DNA from: Planctomycetota bacterium
Lineage (GTDB): Bacteria; Planctomycetota; UBA1135; GCA-002686595
Direction of reading: 5' to 3'
DNA: 64,000 nt
NCBI GenBank assembly: GCA_028823345.1
Contig: JAPKBR010000013.1
Location: forward strand, 1 to 64,000
Shown here: in pieces, positions 1 to 9,412 of the stretch
Layout of the letters: each line of letters starts with the position of its first letter
Position numbering within the stretch: position 1 is the first letter of the stretch
Made by a program: the position numbers and the translations under genes
The notes under the pieces: generated by a model
The model's database searches: none
Told to the model about the DNA's origin: nothing
What the model saw: the letters and a program-made list of their open reading frames with translations, nothing else

Positions 1-170
1 AGAGAGCCAAGCACCACGCCTCAAAGATGCGGGCAGCTTGAACCTCCTATGAAACGACAACTCCCTCGTTTAGGACACCCGTTCCAGGGTTTCTTTTGAT
101 GGCACCCTCTGGAGCCCCCAGAACCCTCTTTCGGCAGGCAGGTTGATCCCTAGCAACACCTCCCGCCTCC
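1..170. other. No recognisable gene at left edge
   Basis: This stretch lies downstream of the minus-strand hydrolase gene that stops at 171. I see no convincing coding frame, RNA gene or clear terminator in it. It may hold the 3' untranslated region of the minus-strand operon. Confidence 0.5.
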
Positions 171-1082
171 CTAGCCCTGTTCTTCGCGCAGGATCCGACG
201 CGCGTTGTCCATGTCCTGGGCCGCGAGGCGTCCTGCATCATGCCCGCGGTCGGTGTCTGCGGCGGCGAGGGCTGCGGCTTTGACCTTTTGTTCGCTGAGT
301 CCTGTATCTAGAGCGCCGCGCACGGCCCGGCGCATGGCGGCCATGACGGATCGGTCCGCGCTGATGGCAGCGTCGATGGCTGCGCGCCCTAGGTGCATGG
401 GTCCGTGGGAGGGAACCAAGCGCTCGATTGAGTAACGCTCTACCAATTCCGCAAGGTCCACCAGGGCCCCTTCGAACATGCGCGCCTCGTGGCGGCAAAA
501 GGGCACTCCGGGGGAGACCAAGTAATCGGCGCTCAAGAGAGTGGCGAGGGCGGGGATGACCACCACACTGGTGCAGTTGGAGTGGCCGGGTAAAAAGTGC
601 AGGTGCACTTCGAGTTCGCCGCCCAGAACAAATGAGGCTTTGGTTTCGAAGGTCTCATGAACTTTGGGCCAGGGGTAATCCGGGGGTTCGGCAGAGATCC
701 GTTGGCCCAGGGCTTTTCCCGCGGCCAAAATACGGCCTCGGGCTTCGGGCCCTTTTTCGGCGGCGATGCGTGGCATCCAGACGCGCGCGTCCTCGAAAGA
801 TGCGCCTCCGCGAATATGGTCGTGGTGGGCGTGGGTCAAGACCATGTGGCTGATCCGCCGAGGGGCTTGAGGGCTTTCTACCGTGGTGAGGCGCGCGTGC
901 AAGAGGGCTAGCTCTGCCGGGGAAAGCCCCGGGTCGACCACGAGGGCCTCGCTCTCGGCGAAAAGGCCAATGGAGTTATAGTTCCAGGTCGCCGAGCGCA
1001 GCACCACCAAGGGGTCGCTCTTGTTTCCCGCCAGCAGGAAACGGGCAAAGCGCGGGCCGCGTTTAGATTTGCCAGTCGCCAT
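171..1082 (-). CDS. MBL-fold metallo-hydrolase
   Basis: A metallo-beta-lactamase-fold hydrolase of about 303 residues. The Zn-binding signature HAHHDH is at residues 84-89, and later ligands are plausible in LPGHSN, LSADY and VPSHGP. This fits a glyoxalase-II/RNase-Z-like alpha-beta-beta-alpha hydrolase, but the substrate cannot be read from the sequence. I chose the ATG at 1082, which overlaps the upstream gene's end by 20 bases. A TTG at 1106 would add eight residues. It is the last gene of a minus-strand operon with two TPR proteins and an unrecognised protein. No signal peptide is obvious, so it is probably cytoplasmic. The family call is firm and the function is unknown. Confidence 0.85.
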   Translation of the reverse strand: MATGKSKRGPRFARFLLAGNKSDPLVVLRSATWNYNSIGLFAESEALVVDPGLSPAELALLHARLTTVESPQAPRRISHMVLTHAHHDHIRGGASFEDARVWMPRIAAEKGPEARGRILAAGKALGQRISAEPPDYPWPKVHETFETKASFVLGGELEVHLHFLPGHSNCTSVVVIPALATLLSADYLVSPGVPFCRHEARMFEGALVDLAELVERYSIERLVPSHGPMHLGRAAIDAAISADRSVMAAMRRAVRGALDTGLSEQKVKAAALAAADTDRGHDAGRLAAQDMDNARRILREEQG

Positions 1083-2139
1083 CACTGTCCTCGTCTTCTT
1101 CTTCAAAACTCCAGGCGTCGCGCACCGCTTGGGTGACCAGGCGCTTGATTAGCTGGGGATCGAGGGCGCTGGGCTTGAGCGCGCCTTCCCCATGTTCAAG
1201 GAACAGGGCACTTTGATTCGCGCCGAACCATAGCTCGGGAGAGGGAGTGGTGGGGTCTTGATGGCGCCAATGGTGCTCATCCTTGACCGTGCATCCCTCC
1301 AACTGGTTGAGCTCTGCGCAAAGGGCTTTTAGATCGGGTCTTGGGTGGGTCGTGCGCGTCACAAGATCAAACCAGGAAGCGGTAGACACGAGGAAGCGAG
1401 CACGGGTCCCGTCCTTGGAGTGACTGAGCACCAAGATCCTATCGGCAGCCGAAATGGACCAAAGGGCATGGCGGCCAGGGTCGAAGCCCGTGGCCTGTGG
1501 GCGGCTGCTGGCTTGGCCGGGGCCTGCGGTCCAAATGCTGAAATCAAGGTGCGCCAGGTCATCGTGCACGGCGCGCTTCAGGTCTTCTGTGTCGGCCCGC
1601 CAGGCGGCGAGTTCCGGCGCCCAAAGGTGGGTGTCCTTTTCGAGTTGCCCATCAAGCCAAGCGGGGACGCGCTCAAATGCCGCGAGGCTGGCGGTTTGAT
1701 GGCGTTCGCAAAGGCTCATGCCTCCGAAGTCCAAGTCCGAGCGTTCGGAGTTGGCCAGGTTGGTGATCGCCGCATCGAGCATCAGGCTCTCATCGGTGGC
1801 GGCAGAAAAGAAATCACCGGCGGCGGCGGTCAAAAGGAGTTGATCCCGGTGGGCAAGGGCCCATTCGCCCTTCAGGATCGAAAGGGCCGCGAGGCAACCG
1901 TCCGTGTCGTAGTGGTTGTTGACGAGCTCTTGGCATCCATCGCTGAGAAGGTCCCGCTCCTCTTGCGGGAGACTTGAAAAATTCAAGGCGATGCCCGTGG
2001 AGAGGTCATGCTTCAATCCCTCGGGGGTGCGGTTCCCTGGCCAGTGGGAAAGCTCCAACCCAGGTGCGCCACCTGCGCCGTCCATGGTGATCACCCGTTC
2101 GGTGGGTGTCTCGTCAAAAATCCGAAAGGGTAATTGCAT
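1063..2139 (-). CDS. Unrecognised 358-aa protein (possibly DUF6687-like)
   Basis: I do not recognise this protein with certainty. It has no signal peptide or membrane segment. A conserved-looking N-terminal part contains the motif NNHYDTDGC, reminiscent of Asp/His metal sites, followed by HRDQLLLTAAAGDF. This resembles what I recall of the DUF6687 family, but that is memory and not a search. The C-terminus is acidic (EEEDEDSDGD). I chose the ATG at 2139 because the sequence becomes protein-like there, whereas the upstream in-frame extension is Gln/Gly/Arg-rich and overlaps the TPR gene. It starts 44 bases after the TPR gene stop and overlaps the start of the MBL hydrolase, so the genes are probably co-transcribed. 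Confidence 0.7.
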   Translation of the reverse strand: MQLPFRIFDETPTERVITMDGAGGAPGLELSHWPGNRTPEGLKHDLSTGIALNFSSLPQEERDLLSDGCQELVNNHYDTDGCLAALSILKGEWALAHRDQLLLTAAAGDFFSAATDESLMLDAAITNLANSERSDLDFGGMSLCERHQTASLAAFERVPAWLDGQLEKDTHLWAPELAAWRADTEDLKRAVHDDLAHLDFSIWTAGPGQASSRPQATGFDPGRHALWSISAADRILVLSHSKDGTRARFLVSTASWFDLVTRTTHPRPDLKALCAELNQLEGCTVKDEHHWRHQDPTTPSPELWFGANQSALFLEHGEGALKPSALDPQLIKRLVTQAVRDAWSFEEEDEDSDGDWQI

Positions 2140-2183
2140 CGGTCTTGGTGCCCCTGAGACTCGAGTGCGAGCCCCTGACTTGG

Positions 2184-3875
2184 TCACTTGTCCTTGCTTC
2201 GCTTGGCAATCAACCTGCGGATCTTTTTCAGGTTGTCCGCCGAGTCGCGCTTGGCGGTTTCCGTGCGCGTGCGCTCGAAATCCTTGAGTTCGGGATTCTC
2301 GAGGGCCTTGACCGCCAGAACCTGAGACTTGCTGTACCAACGAATGGCCTGCTCAAAGTCGCGTTCCAGGTAATAGTGCAGGATCACTGCAGCGTCGTTG
2401 TAAAGGCCTGCCTGGTCGGGGGCGAGCTCCATGCCCTTCTGGTAAGCCTCAAGCGAGCGCTCGAAGTGTTGTACGGCTCGCGCCTGGTCTTCCTTTTTCT
2501 TGGATCCGCGCCGCAGCACTTCCCCTGAATCCCGGGCGAACAAACCCAGATCGTTCCAGCGTTCCCAATTGGCGGGTTCCACGCCGCAAAGGATCTCGGC
2601 GCAAACCGCCGCTTGGGCCACGCCTTCGGGTCCCTTGGCGTAGCACTTGCCTTGTGTGAAGTAGACAATGCCGATGTGCAACTCCGCGTTGCCGGTGATC
2701 ATGGACACCAAGCTGGCGGGGTTCTTGTCCCACCAGATCTTGAGCGCGTTCGCCGCGCCCACATAGTTCTCGGCGCGGTATCGGGCAAGGGCTTGGTACC
2801 AGTAAGCGTTCTCGTAGGCAGGCCATTTTTGCACGGCTTCCTGCAAGTTCTTGTCTGCTTCTGCGTAGGCGCCGGTTTCGGTTTGGGCGTAGCCGAGCCA
2901 CCAAAGAAGAGTCGCATCGCCCTTGCTCTTGGTACCCCAGCGCTTGACGTATTGGGCCCTGGCGTCCTCCAGGCAAGCGACGAAGAAGGCAATCCCGTTT
3001 TCGCCCCCCGCGAGGGCACCCCAGACCACGCCGAAGTCCACCTTGCTTGGATCGGAACCCATGGCTTCGGCGTACTTTTTGGCCGCTAAGTCCTTGTTCG
3101 GCACCCAGAGGGCCAAGGTGGCTGCTTGCAGGTGGTACTCCGCACGCTGGGAAACCTTGGACTCGTCCTTGGCCAGCAATTCGGCCGCCTTGTCGAAAGC
3201 CGCAAGTCCCTTGTTGGCCGCAGCGATTTTAGCTTTCTCGTCCTCACGACCAGCGGCGTCGGTGGTTTGCCAAACGCAAACCAGGCCGCGCACATAGTGG
3301 GCGTGGTGGGATGTGGCGCGGGCTGCGACGCCGCGCTCGGATGCGCTCATGGCCAAGTCCATTTGGCTTGGTTCGTGTGCCAACCAGGCCGCATGGGCGA
3401 GGGGGGTGAAGGCGTCGTCGAAGAGATCCCCGTCACCGTCGGTGGCCCTCTTCAGATAGTTCGCAGCATCCACGAGGGCTAATTGCACTGTGCTGCTGCC
3501 GCCTGCGGCCATGTTGTCCAGGGCGCGGCGATAGGAACCCATTCCAAAGATGTAGTCCACCGAGGCGCCTTCGGCTCCCGCGCGTTCCAATTGCTCCATC
3601 TGGTTGAAGGCATCGTTGTAGCGGCCCTGGTCCACCCAAGAACGCAGCACCCAGACCCGGGTACGCATGTCCCCTTTGGTCATGGCGTCTGCCTCTTCAA
3701 AAAGTGCTTGAGCTTGTTCCGCCCGGCCTTCGTCGAGTTCCAAGCGACCGGCGGCGATCAAGCGATCCACTTCGTCCGGTTGGCTGCTGACCGAGACGGT
3801 GCAGGGCGCCGTCGGAAGGAAAGCGGGAGGGCAAGCAAGGGTCAAAAGCGTCGCAATCAGGGGGGCAATCATCAT
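2184..3875 (-). CDS. TPR-repeat exported protein (probable lipoprotein)
   Basis: A protein of about 563 residues built of tetratricopeptide-like helical repeats, including motifs such as ERSLEAYQKGMELAPDQ. The N-terminus MMIAPLIATLLTLAC is a hydrophobic export signal with a lipobox-like LTLAC, so periplasmic or membrane-anchored location is likely. I prefer the ATG at 3875; a TTG at 3884 is the alternative. TPR arrays are protein-binding scaffolds and no enzymatic motif is visible. The gene lies 24 bases downstream of a second TPR gene (stop at 3900). The two share a C-terminal pattern of RD, then ELAP, then NDA and YYL, so they are probably tandem paralogues in one operon. Confidence 0.8.
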   Translation of the reverse strand: MMIAPLIATLLTLACPPAFLPTAPCTVSVSSQPDEVDRLIAAGRLELDEGRAEQAQALFEEADAMTKGDMRTRVWVLRSWVDQGRYNDAFNQMEQLERAGAEGASVDYIFGMGSYRRALDNMAAGGSSTVQLALVDAANYLKRATDGDGDLFDDAFTPLAHAAWLAHEPSQMDLAMSASERGVAARATSHHAHYVRGLVCVWQTTDAAGREDEKAKIAAANKGLAAFDKAAELLAKDESKVSQRAEYHLQAATLALWVPNKDLAAKKYAEAMGSDPSKVDFGVVWGALAGGENGIAFFVACLEDARAQYVKRWGTKSKGDATLLWWLGYAQTETGAYAEADKNLQEAVQKWPAYENAYWYQALARYRAENYVGAANALKIWWDKNPASLVSMITGNAELHIGIVYFTQGKCYAKGPEGVAQAAVCAEILCGVEPANWERWNDLGLFARDSGEVLRRGSKKKEDQARAVQHFERSLEAYQKGMELAPDQAGLYNDAAVILHYYLERDFEQAIRWYSKSQVLAVKALENPELKDFERTRTETAKRDSADNLKKIRRLIAKRSKDK

Positions 3876-3899
3876 AAAACTCAATGAGGGAGACGGGAC

Positions 3900-5813
3900 T
3901 CAACGGGCAGGGCTTTGGTGCAGCCATACCATGAACGCGTATTCTTCCGGGGGGAGATCTTCCCCGGCGATCAAACGATCCACCAGGGGCAGCATATCGG
4001 TTTTCAGCCAAGCGCGGCGGGGCGGGCCGATTTCTAGGGCGCGCTCGAAGTAGGGCTTCGAGCCAGCGGGGTCGTCGAGCAGGGTTAGGTGCAGGATGCC
4101 CAGGTTCTGGTAGGCGTCGCCCCAGGCCTCGATGGGGTCGGCCCACTCCTGCTGGGCGCGCTCTTCGGCTGTGAGTTCCCCGAGGGCCAGGTCTCCTGCC
4201 TTGCGCGCTTGCTCCAGCAAGACTCGGGCGACTTCCACGTCCTGGCGTAAGTAATAGGTCATCACGAGCCCCGCGTCGTTGACCATGCGCACGTCCGTGG
4301 GTGCCAACTCTGCGGCGGTTTGATAGGCCTGCCAGGATTGCTCCATGACCAGCAGCGCTTCGGCGAAGATTTCCTTGGACTCTTCTTCGGCTTTGTTCTT
4401 GGCTGCCTCTTGGGCTTTTTGTTCCAGGAGCACCGCCGCGTCCCGGTTGAAGAAGCCCGCGTTGTTGGCGTAGTCTGCGCTGGTGGGGCGGTACTCGTGC
4501 AGGTAGTTCGCCACCCTTGCCGCCGCGCGCATGGCGCTGAGCTCTTCGGGTTTCTGGGCGTGCTTGCCGATCACGAAATCGAGGCCCACGAGACCGCTCG
4601 GGATGCGTTCCCCCGTGGCCACCTCAATGGCCCCTGGGAAAAGATCCTGCATGGAAAGAAATGCTTCTTCCGCAGCGTCCAGGTTTCCCGCGTTGAGTTG
4701 GATGAAGCCCCGGGCAGAGCGACAGGAGGCTTGGTACGCCTGGGATGTGGAAATGGACTCTGGCGCCAACTCGCTGTATCGGTCGAAAAACGCTTCCGCT
4801 TCAAGGAAGGTGTTCGTGTCGCCTGCGCCCGATTCGAATTGCTCTAGGCCTTGCTGGAAAAGGGTGACTGCTTGGTACCACCAGCCGATGGCCGAGTCTG
4901 GGTGATTGGCGCACCACGTGCCATAATGCTCGAGCAGGGCGACGCGCCCGCCAGATGACTCCAAGAGGCTTACCAGTCGCGCGTGCAGGTTCGCGTCCTC
5001 TGGAGCGAATTCCAGGGCGCGCTCGATGGGTGCGATTGCCGCGGCTGCTCCGTTCTGCCATTGTTGCAGATTGGAAAGTTGCACAAAGGCCCATTGGCGG
5101 TGTTCCGGATCCGCGCTGGTGATGAAGAGTTGGTCCTCGGTTTCCGCAAAGAGCGCGTCGCTGGGGGCTTCGCTTTTGCGCGCTGCGAGGTAGGCGTCAA
5201 ATCCGGCCTCTGCCCAAACGCGGCTCAAGGGGGGGGAGAGTTTCGGCACGGGACCTTCGATTTGCGCCAGGGCTTTGCCTGCGTTGCGTGCCAAGGTCAA
5301 GGCCATGTCTGGGTCGAGGGCCAGACGCTTTGCCCGGCTGATGCCCACTAGGCAAGAGATCTCTTGGGCGCCGAGCTTGCCCTCCTTCGCCGCAAGCCCC
5401 GAACGAAAGGCCGACTCAAAGGACTCGGCCGCGTCTTCGTAAAAGAACACCGGTTGCGTGTCTCCCGCAGCCGAGGCCATGGCCACCTGCGCGCGCAAGA
5501 AATGCAAATCCGCCGCGTCGGGATCCAAGGCCAGTGCAGCCTCGATGGGTCGGAAGGCATCTCTCGGTTGGCCCGCGTCGAGGGCCGCTTGCCCCTCTTC
5601 CATGGCGGCGGCCACCAGTAGGGGGATGAGGGCAGCCCGCGCCCCATGCCAATCCTCGGCGTGGAGTTGAGTCTGAACCTGGGCGAGCTGGCGGACCTTG
5701 GGGGAGACCGGAGCGGGATCTTCTTGGCCGGCCAAGACCTCTTGCTGGGCCCCGGTTGAGGCACAAGCGGCCAGAAGGGCCATGAGTAGGGTGATGCGAA
5801 TGGGCTGAAACAT
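3900..5813 (-). CDS. TPR-repeat lipoprotein
   Basis: A lipoprotein of about 637 residues and the first gene of the minus-strand operon. The start ATG at 5813 gives MFQPIRITLLMALLAACAS, a signal peptide with lipobox LLAAC. Upstream in-frame sequence is not protein-like. The body is alpha-helical TPR-type repeats, for example IAPIERALEFAPEDANLHARL and EAALALDPDAADLHFLRA. It shares the pattern of RD, ELAP, NDA and YYL with the following TPR gene. The likely role is a scaffold at the periplasmic face; no catalytic residues are evident. The family is secure, the partner is unknown. Confidence 0.82.
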   Translation of the reverse strand: MFQPIRITLLMALLAACASTGAQQEVLAGQEDPAPVSPKVRQLAQVQTQLHAEDWHGARAALIPLLVAAAMEEGQAALDAGQPRDAFRPIEAALALDPDAADLHFLRAQVAMASAAGDTQPVFFYEDAAESFESAFRSGLAAKEGKLGAQEISCLVGISRAKRLALDPDMALTLARNAGKALAQIEGPVPKLSPPLSRVWAEAGFDAYLAARKSEAPSDALFAETEDQLFITSADPEHRQWAFVQLSNLQQWQNGAAAAIAPIERALEFAPEDANLHARLVSLLESSGGRVALLEHYGTWCANHPDSAIGWWYQAVTLFQQGLEQFESGAGDTNTFLEAEAFFDRYSELAPESISTSQAYQASCRSARGFIQLNAGNLDAAEEAFLSMQDLFPGAIEVATGERIPSGLVGLDFVIGKHAQKPEELSAMRAAARVANYLHEYRPTSADYANNAGFFNRDAAVLLEQKAQEAAKNKAEEESKEIFAEALLVMEQSWQAYQTAAELAPTDVRMVNDAGLVMTYYLRQDVEVARVLLEQARKAGDLALGELTAEERAQQEWADPIEAWGDAYQNLGILHLTLLDDPAGSKPYFERALEIGPPRRAWLKTDMLPLVDRLIAGEDLPPEEYAFMVWLHQSPAR

Positions 5814-6308
5814 GGGGAGAGGCAGGACTTTGGGGGAGGATTCTACCCGGGGAGCAGTGGGGCGTTCTTGGCCAGTTCCCCGGAGCAGCATTCTCCAGAT
5901 CCGCCCTTCAATACACCCACTAGGAGGGCTGGCTGGGGAGGTCACGGGCTCCCAGGGGGGCAAGGCGGGTGCCCAGGGGGTGGGCGGTCCGATCCCTCAC
6001 TTCATCGCTGCACTCTTCTCTTCCCCGCCGCGCCCTTTCCCATTGCCACGCCTGTGCACTTAATTTCCATGGACACCGGCAACCCTTACTTGGCTTGTGG
6101 CTCCGGTTTCGGACCTGCTTCCGGCTGAGCGCTGAGGAGCTCGGGCAGGAGAATCTCGTCCGTGGGGGATGTCTGGGCACAAATCCCTGGACCCATCCGA
6201 GGAAATCCCCCTCTCGGGTCGCTATCGTACGTCCCGGTCAGGACCGGCCAGTGGGGGGGAAGATTCCGCACTCCCGGCCGTCCAGACACCATCACTGCAC
6301 CCACCCCC
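5814..6308. other. Divergent intergenic region
   Basis: About 495 bases separate two divergently transcribed lipoprotein genes (5813 minus and 6309 plus), so promoters for both should lie here. It is GC-rich with no convincing ORF. A GTG-initiated in-frame extension of the plus-strand gene to 6162 is possible but lacks protein character. I could not assign a -35/-10 pair or an operator. Confidence 0.5.
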
Positions 6309-9300
6309 ATGCGCGCGTTCTTCCTCTTTCTCCTGATCTGTGGCCTTCTGCCCCTCTCGGGATGTGACAGCCCGGCCTGTGTCTTTAGTCCCGGCGGCTG
6401 CAATGGCACCGGAGCCGGGGGCTCAGGGGGAGGCCCCGGCGCCGCGGGCTCCCTTCCCGCGGGGAACGTGGCCACTGGTTCTTGGATCCCCGTGAGTGCT
6501 CCGGGAGCGCCGATTCTCTGGCCCGAGTCCGGAGTCTTGCTGCAGCCGGGCTCGATTTTGGCCCTCGAGTTCAGCGGCTCCATGGAGGTCGAATCCCTCA
6601 CGGGCGCCGTTGTCATGATCGATTCGGTGTTTGGCACCCCGGTTCCCCTGTTAGATCCTCCGCCCCTGGTGGCGGATGGACGCATCGCCCTGCTCGTGCC
6701 TTCTCAACCGCTCATCCCGGGCAGTCAGTACACCCTGAGTTGGGCCCTTGGGGCCGAGCCCGCGGATGTGCTTGGTCGGCCGGTAAGCGGCGCGTCGGGA
6801 GCAATTGGAGCCATTGGAATCAGTGGCGAACCTTCTCTGATCCCCAGGGTGGTGTTGGCCTATCCTCACGATGAAGAGGCTGCAGCGGGGGACTTGACCG
6901 AAGTGCTCGTGATCTTCGACCAGCCCATGAGGAGCGGGGACTTTTCCACTTCCTCGTTCGCTGTGAAGGTGGACGGTGCAGAGCCTCCCGCCAATCCGGC
7001 TCCCTTGCCCGTATCGATTCCCGGCGCAGTTCCTGTGCCCGTGACCCAGGCTTGGGTTTGGTCCGCCACGGACCCAGGGGGCACACGCCTTTCTCTTGGT
7101 GTGGAACAACCCGTGACCTTGAGCCTCTCTTCCTCAGGATCCGAGTTGTCCTCGATGTCCGGAGGAATCCTGCTCCCCACCGAATTCACGTTTACCACCG
7201 CCAGCTTGCCGGCGCCTGTGTCAGCGGGCAAACCCTTTGCGCCCACAGCAGCCATTGGCCTGGATGATCTTGCAACCGATGCACCCCTTGTGGAGGCCGA
7301 GTTGTCGCTGGCTGCTTCGGCTTCGGGTAGCGGGCAGAAACTGGGTGTTGTGGCGCGCGGGACTTCCCGAGCCAACGGTGGAGAGATTGCCGTCCTGGGA
7401 CTGTCCAGCGTTGCCGAGGGTGAATTGTTGGCCCATGCCACAGGAACTCAGATGGGGTTCGGCGATGCGTTTGGCCAACCGTTCCTCGCGGACGGGGATG
7501 TGACCCTAGGCGTTTGGAGCATTTCCGGTACCCGCCGCAGTCAGGTGCGTTTGCTCGACGCCGAACCCTTGGTGGGGGGCACTCAGCCCTTGCTGTTGGA
7601 TACGGTCGTTCCGTTTTTCCTAGGCTTTGGCAGCAACGGCAACCAGCAGGGTTTCTTGATCAGCGACCAGGCCGATATGGTGGTGATGGGACGCGCCACC
7701 GAACGCCTTGGGTTTGCCCAGGTGTTTGCTTCGGATGGTTCCGACAACACGGCTCTGGGGGATTTGCCCCCGGTGGTGATTTCAGGAAATGCGGGCCTCT
7801 TCGTGGCGCAACCCGTGCCTGTGGGCGCTTTGGACCCGGATACGTCCCTGACCTTTGATCTCGTCATCGCCGACCGAGCCCTCAATCGGGCGTCGCCGAT
7901 CTTGGGTATCGACTTCGTACAGCGCGGGGTCTTGGCCAAAGGTGCCGGGGCTGCGGGGGCCGGCACCCTGTTGGTGGATGTATTTGACTCACTGACCCTG
8001 GATCCCCTCCCGGACGCGAAGGTGTATGGGTATCAAGACGATGGGGGAGCGTTCAGTTTTCTCGGCAGCAGTGTGACCACCGGTGATGGTCGCGCCAATC
8101 CGCCGGCTCCCGCCTTGGGAACTCTTGCGCTGGTGACCGTCGAGCTCGATGGCTATGACCTCTTCACGGTCCACGGGGCGCCGACCCGGACGCTTCAAGT
8201 GCTTTTGCATCCCACAAATTCGTTGCCCTCCAGCGTTAAAGGTGATGTGACTGCTCCGGTAGTCAGCGGGTTGGACCTTTCTTCAGCGGCGATCGAGACC
8301 GTCGTGGCCGATGGCCGTTTGCCCCTGGAAGGTTCCGCATTGGTGCCCGGGGGTGAAGTCGTGTTGGACCCCGTCCTAGGGCTCTACCGCCAAAATTATG
8401 GGCCCTACTACATGCGCCCTGCCCGGCTTGGCGCACAAGCTGCTTTTGTGGTCAACCCATTGGTGGGTGAGTTATTGCCAACCTTTGGGTCCCAGTTCTT
8501 GCTGGCCACCACTCTTCGCGCGCCGGCCCCGTCACTGCCTGCCGGTGGCACGGGCAGCATCGTGCAACTCGAACTTGAAGGACCCCTGTTCAGCGCAGGG
8601 GCAGAAGGTTCAGCGATCGATTCGGGTGGGATCTCGATTTCGATGCTCAAGCCCTTTGGTACGTTTGGGGATGTGTTCGGACAGCCTGAGATCATGGTGG
8701 AAGCCCGTTCCCCTGGCAGCAACGACCCATGGATCGTGGGACTCGGCAAGGCCTTCACCGATGACCAAGTCAACTGGCGCGTGAAGGCGGCCTGGCCCGG
8801 GGCCTTTGACGTGGTCGAGGACAACGCCACAGATCAACTTGGTTCCATGGTTCAGGCGGGAGCCATTGAACCGGAGCTCTGGGTGCGGGCGGACATGACC
8901 GATACCCTGGGCGCCGAGACCAGCGTGCGTGTGCCGGTCACCCCCGGATTCGCGGGGTTGCCCCTGGTGGAGCCCCCGGGCGTCGTCTTCCCGCCCCCCG
9001 CCACTTCGGGCGTGGGCACTTCATTCAATATCGTCCTGGTGGACGACACCCCGGCGGGGTCCGTGGGCTACTTCCGAGGGGTTCTGACCGATTCCCTGGG
9101 CCGCCGCTGGGAGACCTGGCGCGCGGATCCGGACGGGACCGGCCAGGTCAGTCTGCATATACCCCTGATTGGGGCCCAGGGGGGCATACCCCTCAGCGGA
9201 GTGCTGGAAGTCTATGGAGAACTCTGGTCCGGCAGTGCCCTCGATGGGGGCAGCCTGGTCTGGAGCGAGATCTCGCGGCTTTCCGAGATCTACGCCCGCT

Positions 9301-9329
9301 CGGGTACCCATACCTTCGACACGGAGTAG
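6309..9329 (+). CDS. Large lipoprotein with Ig-like and carboxypeptidase-regulatory-like domains
   Basis: A predicted outer-surface lipoprotein of about 1006 residues. The start ATG at 6309 gives MRAFFLFLLICGLLPLSGC, a signal peptide with lipobox LSGC, followed by a Gly-rich linker. Next come repeated beta-sandwich modules in which a bacterial Ig-like (SbsA/Big_5-type) pattern is visible: IFDQPMRSGDFS. Near the middle, a segment starting LLVDVFDSLTLDPLPDAKV looks like a carboxypeptidase-regulatory/Cna-B-type fold. No enzyme motif is seen. A role in surface structure, adhesion or cargo binding is inferred from architecture only. It precedes a second small lipoprotein gene by 83 bases. Confidence 0.8.
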   Translation: MRAFFLFLLICGLLPLSGCDSPACVFSPGGCNGTGAGGSGGGPGAAGSLPAGNVATGSWIPVSAPGAPILWPESGVLLQPGSILALEFSGSMEVESLTGAVVMIDSVFGTPVPLLDPPPLVADGRIALLVPSQPLIPGSQYTLSWALGAEPADVLGRPVSGASGAIGAIGISGEPSLIPRVVLAYPHDEEAAAGDLTEVLVIFDQPMRSGDFSTSSFAVKVDGAEPPANPAPLPVSIPGAVPVPVTQAWVWSATDPGGTRLSLGVEQPVTLSLSSSGSELSSMSGGILLPTEFTFTTASLPAPVSAGKPFAPTAAIGLDDLATDAPLVEAELSLAASASGSGQKLGVVARGTSRANGGEIAVLGLSSVAEGELLAHATGTQMGFGDAFGQPFLADGDVTLGVWSISGTRRSQVRLLDAEPLVGGTQPLLLDTVVPFFLGFGSNGNQQGFLISDQADMVVMGRATERLGFAQVFASDGSDNTALGDLPPVVISGNAGLFVAQPVPVGALDPDTSLTFDLVIADRALNRASPILGIDFVQRGVLAKGAGAAGAGTLLVDVFDSLTLDPLPDAKVYGYQDDGGAFSFLGSSVTTGDGRANPPAPALGTLALVTVELDGYDLFTVHGAPTRTLQVLLHPTNSLPSSVKGDVTAPVVSGLDLSSAAIETVVADGRLPLEGSALVPGGEVVLDPVLGLYRQNYGPYYMRPARLGAQAAFVVNPLVGELLPTFGSQFLLATTLRAPAPSLPAGGTGSIVQLELEGPLFSAGAEGSAIDSGGISISMLKPFGTFGDVFGQPEIMVEARSPGSNDPWIVGLGKAFTDDQVNWRVKAAWPGAFDVVEDNATDQLGSMVQAGAIEPELWVRADMTDTLGAETSVRVPVTPGFAGLPLVEPPGVVFPPPATSGVGTSFNIVLVDDTPAGSVGYFRGVLTDSLGRRWETWRADPDGTGQVSLHIPLIGAQGGIPLSGVLEVYGELWSGSALDGGSLVWSEISRLSEIYARSGTHTFDTE

Positions 9330-9412
9330 GGGGCTTCGGGTTCCTGAAACAGCTCCTTGTTTGAGCAGGTCCGGTTTCCTAGGCTCGGTCCATCCACCGG
9401 ACCCTGAATACC

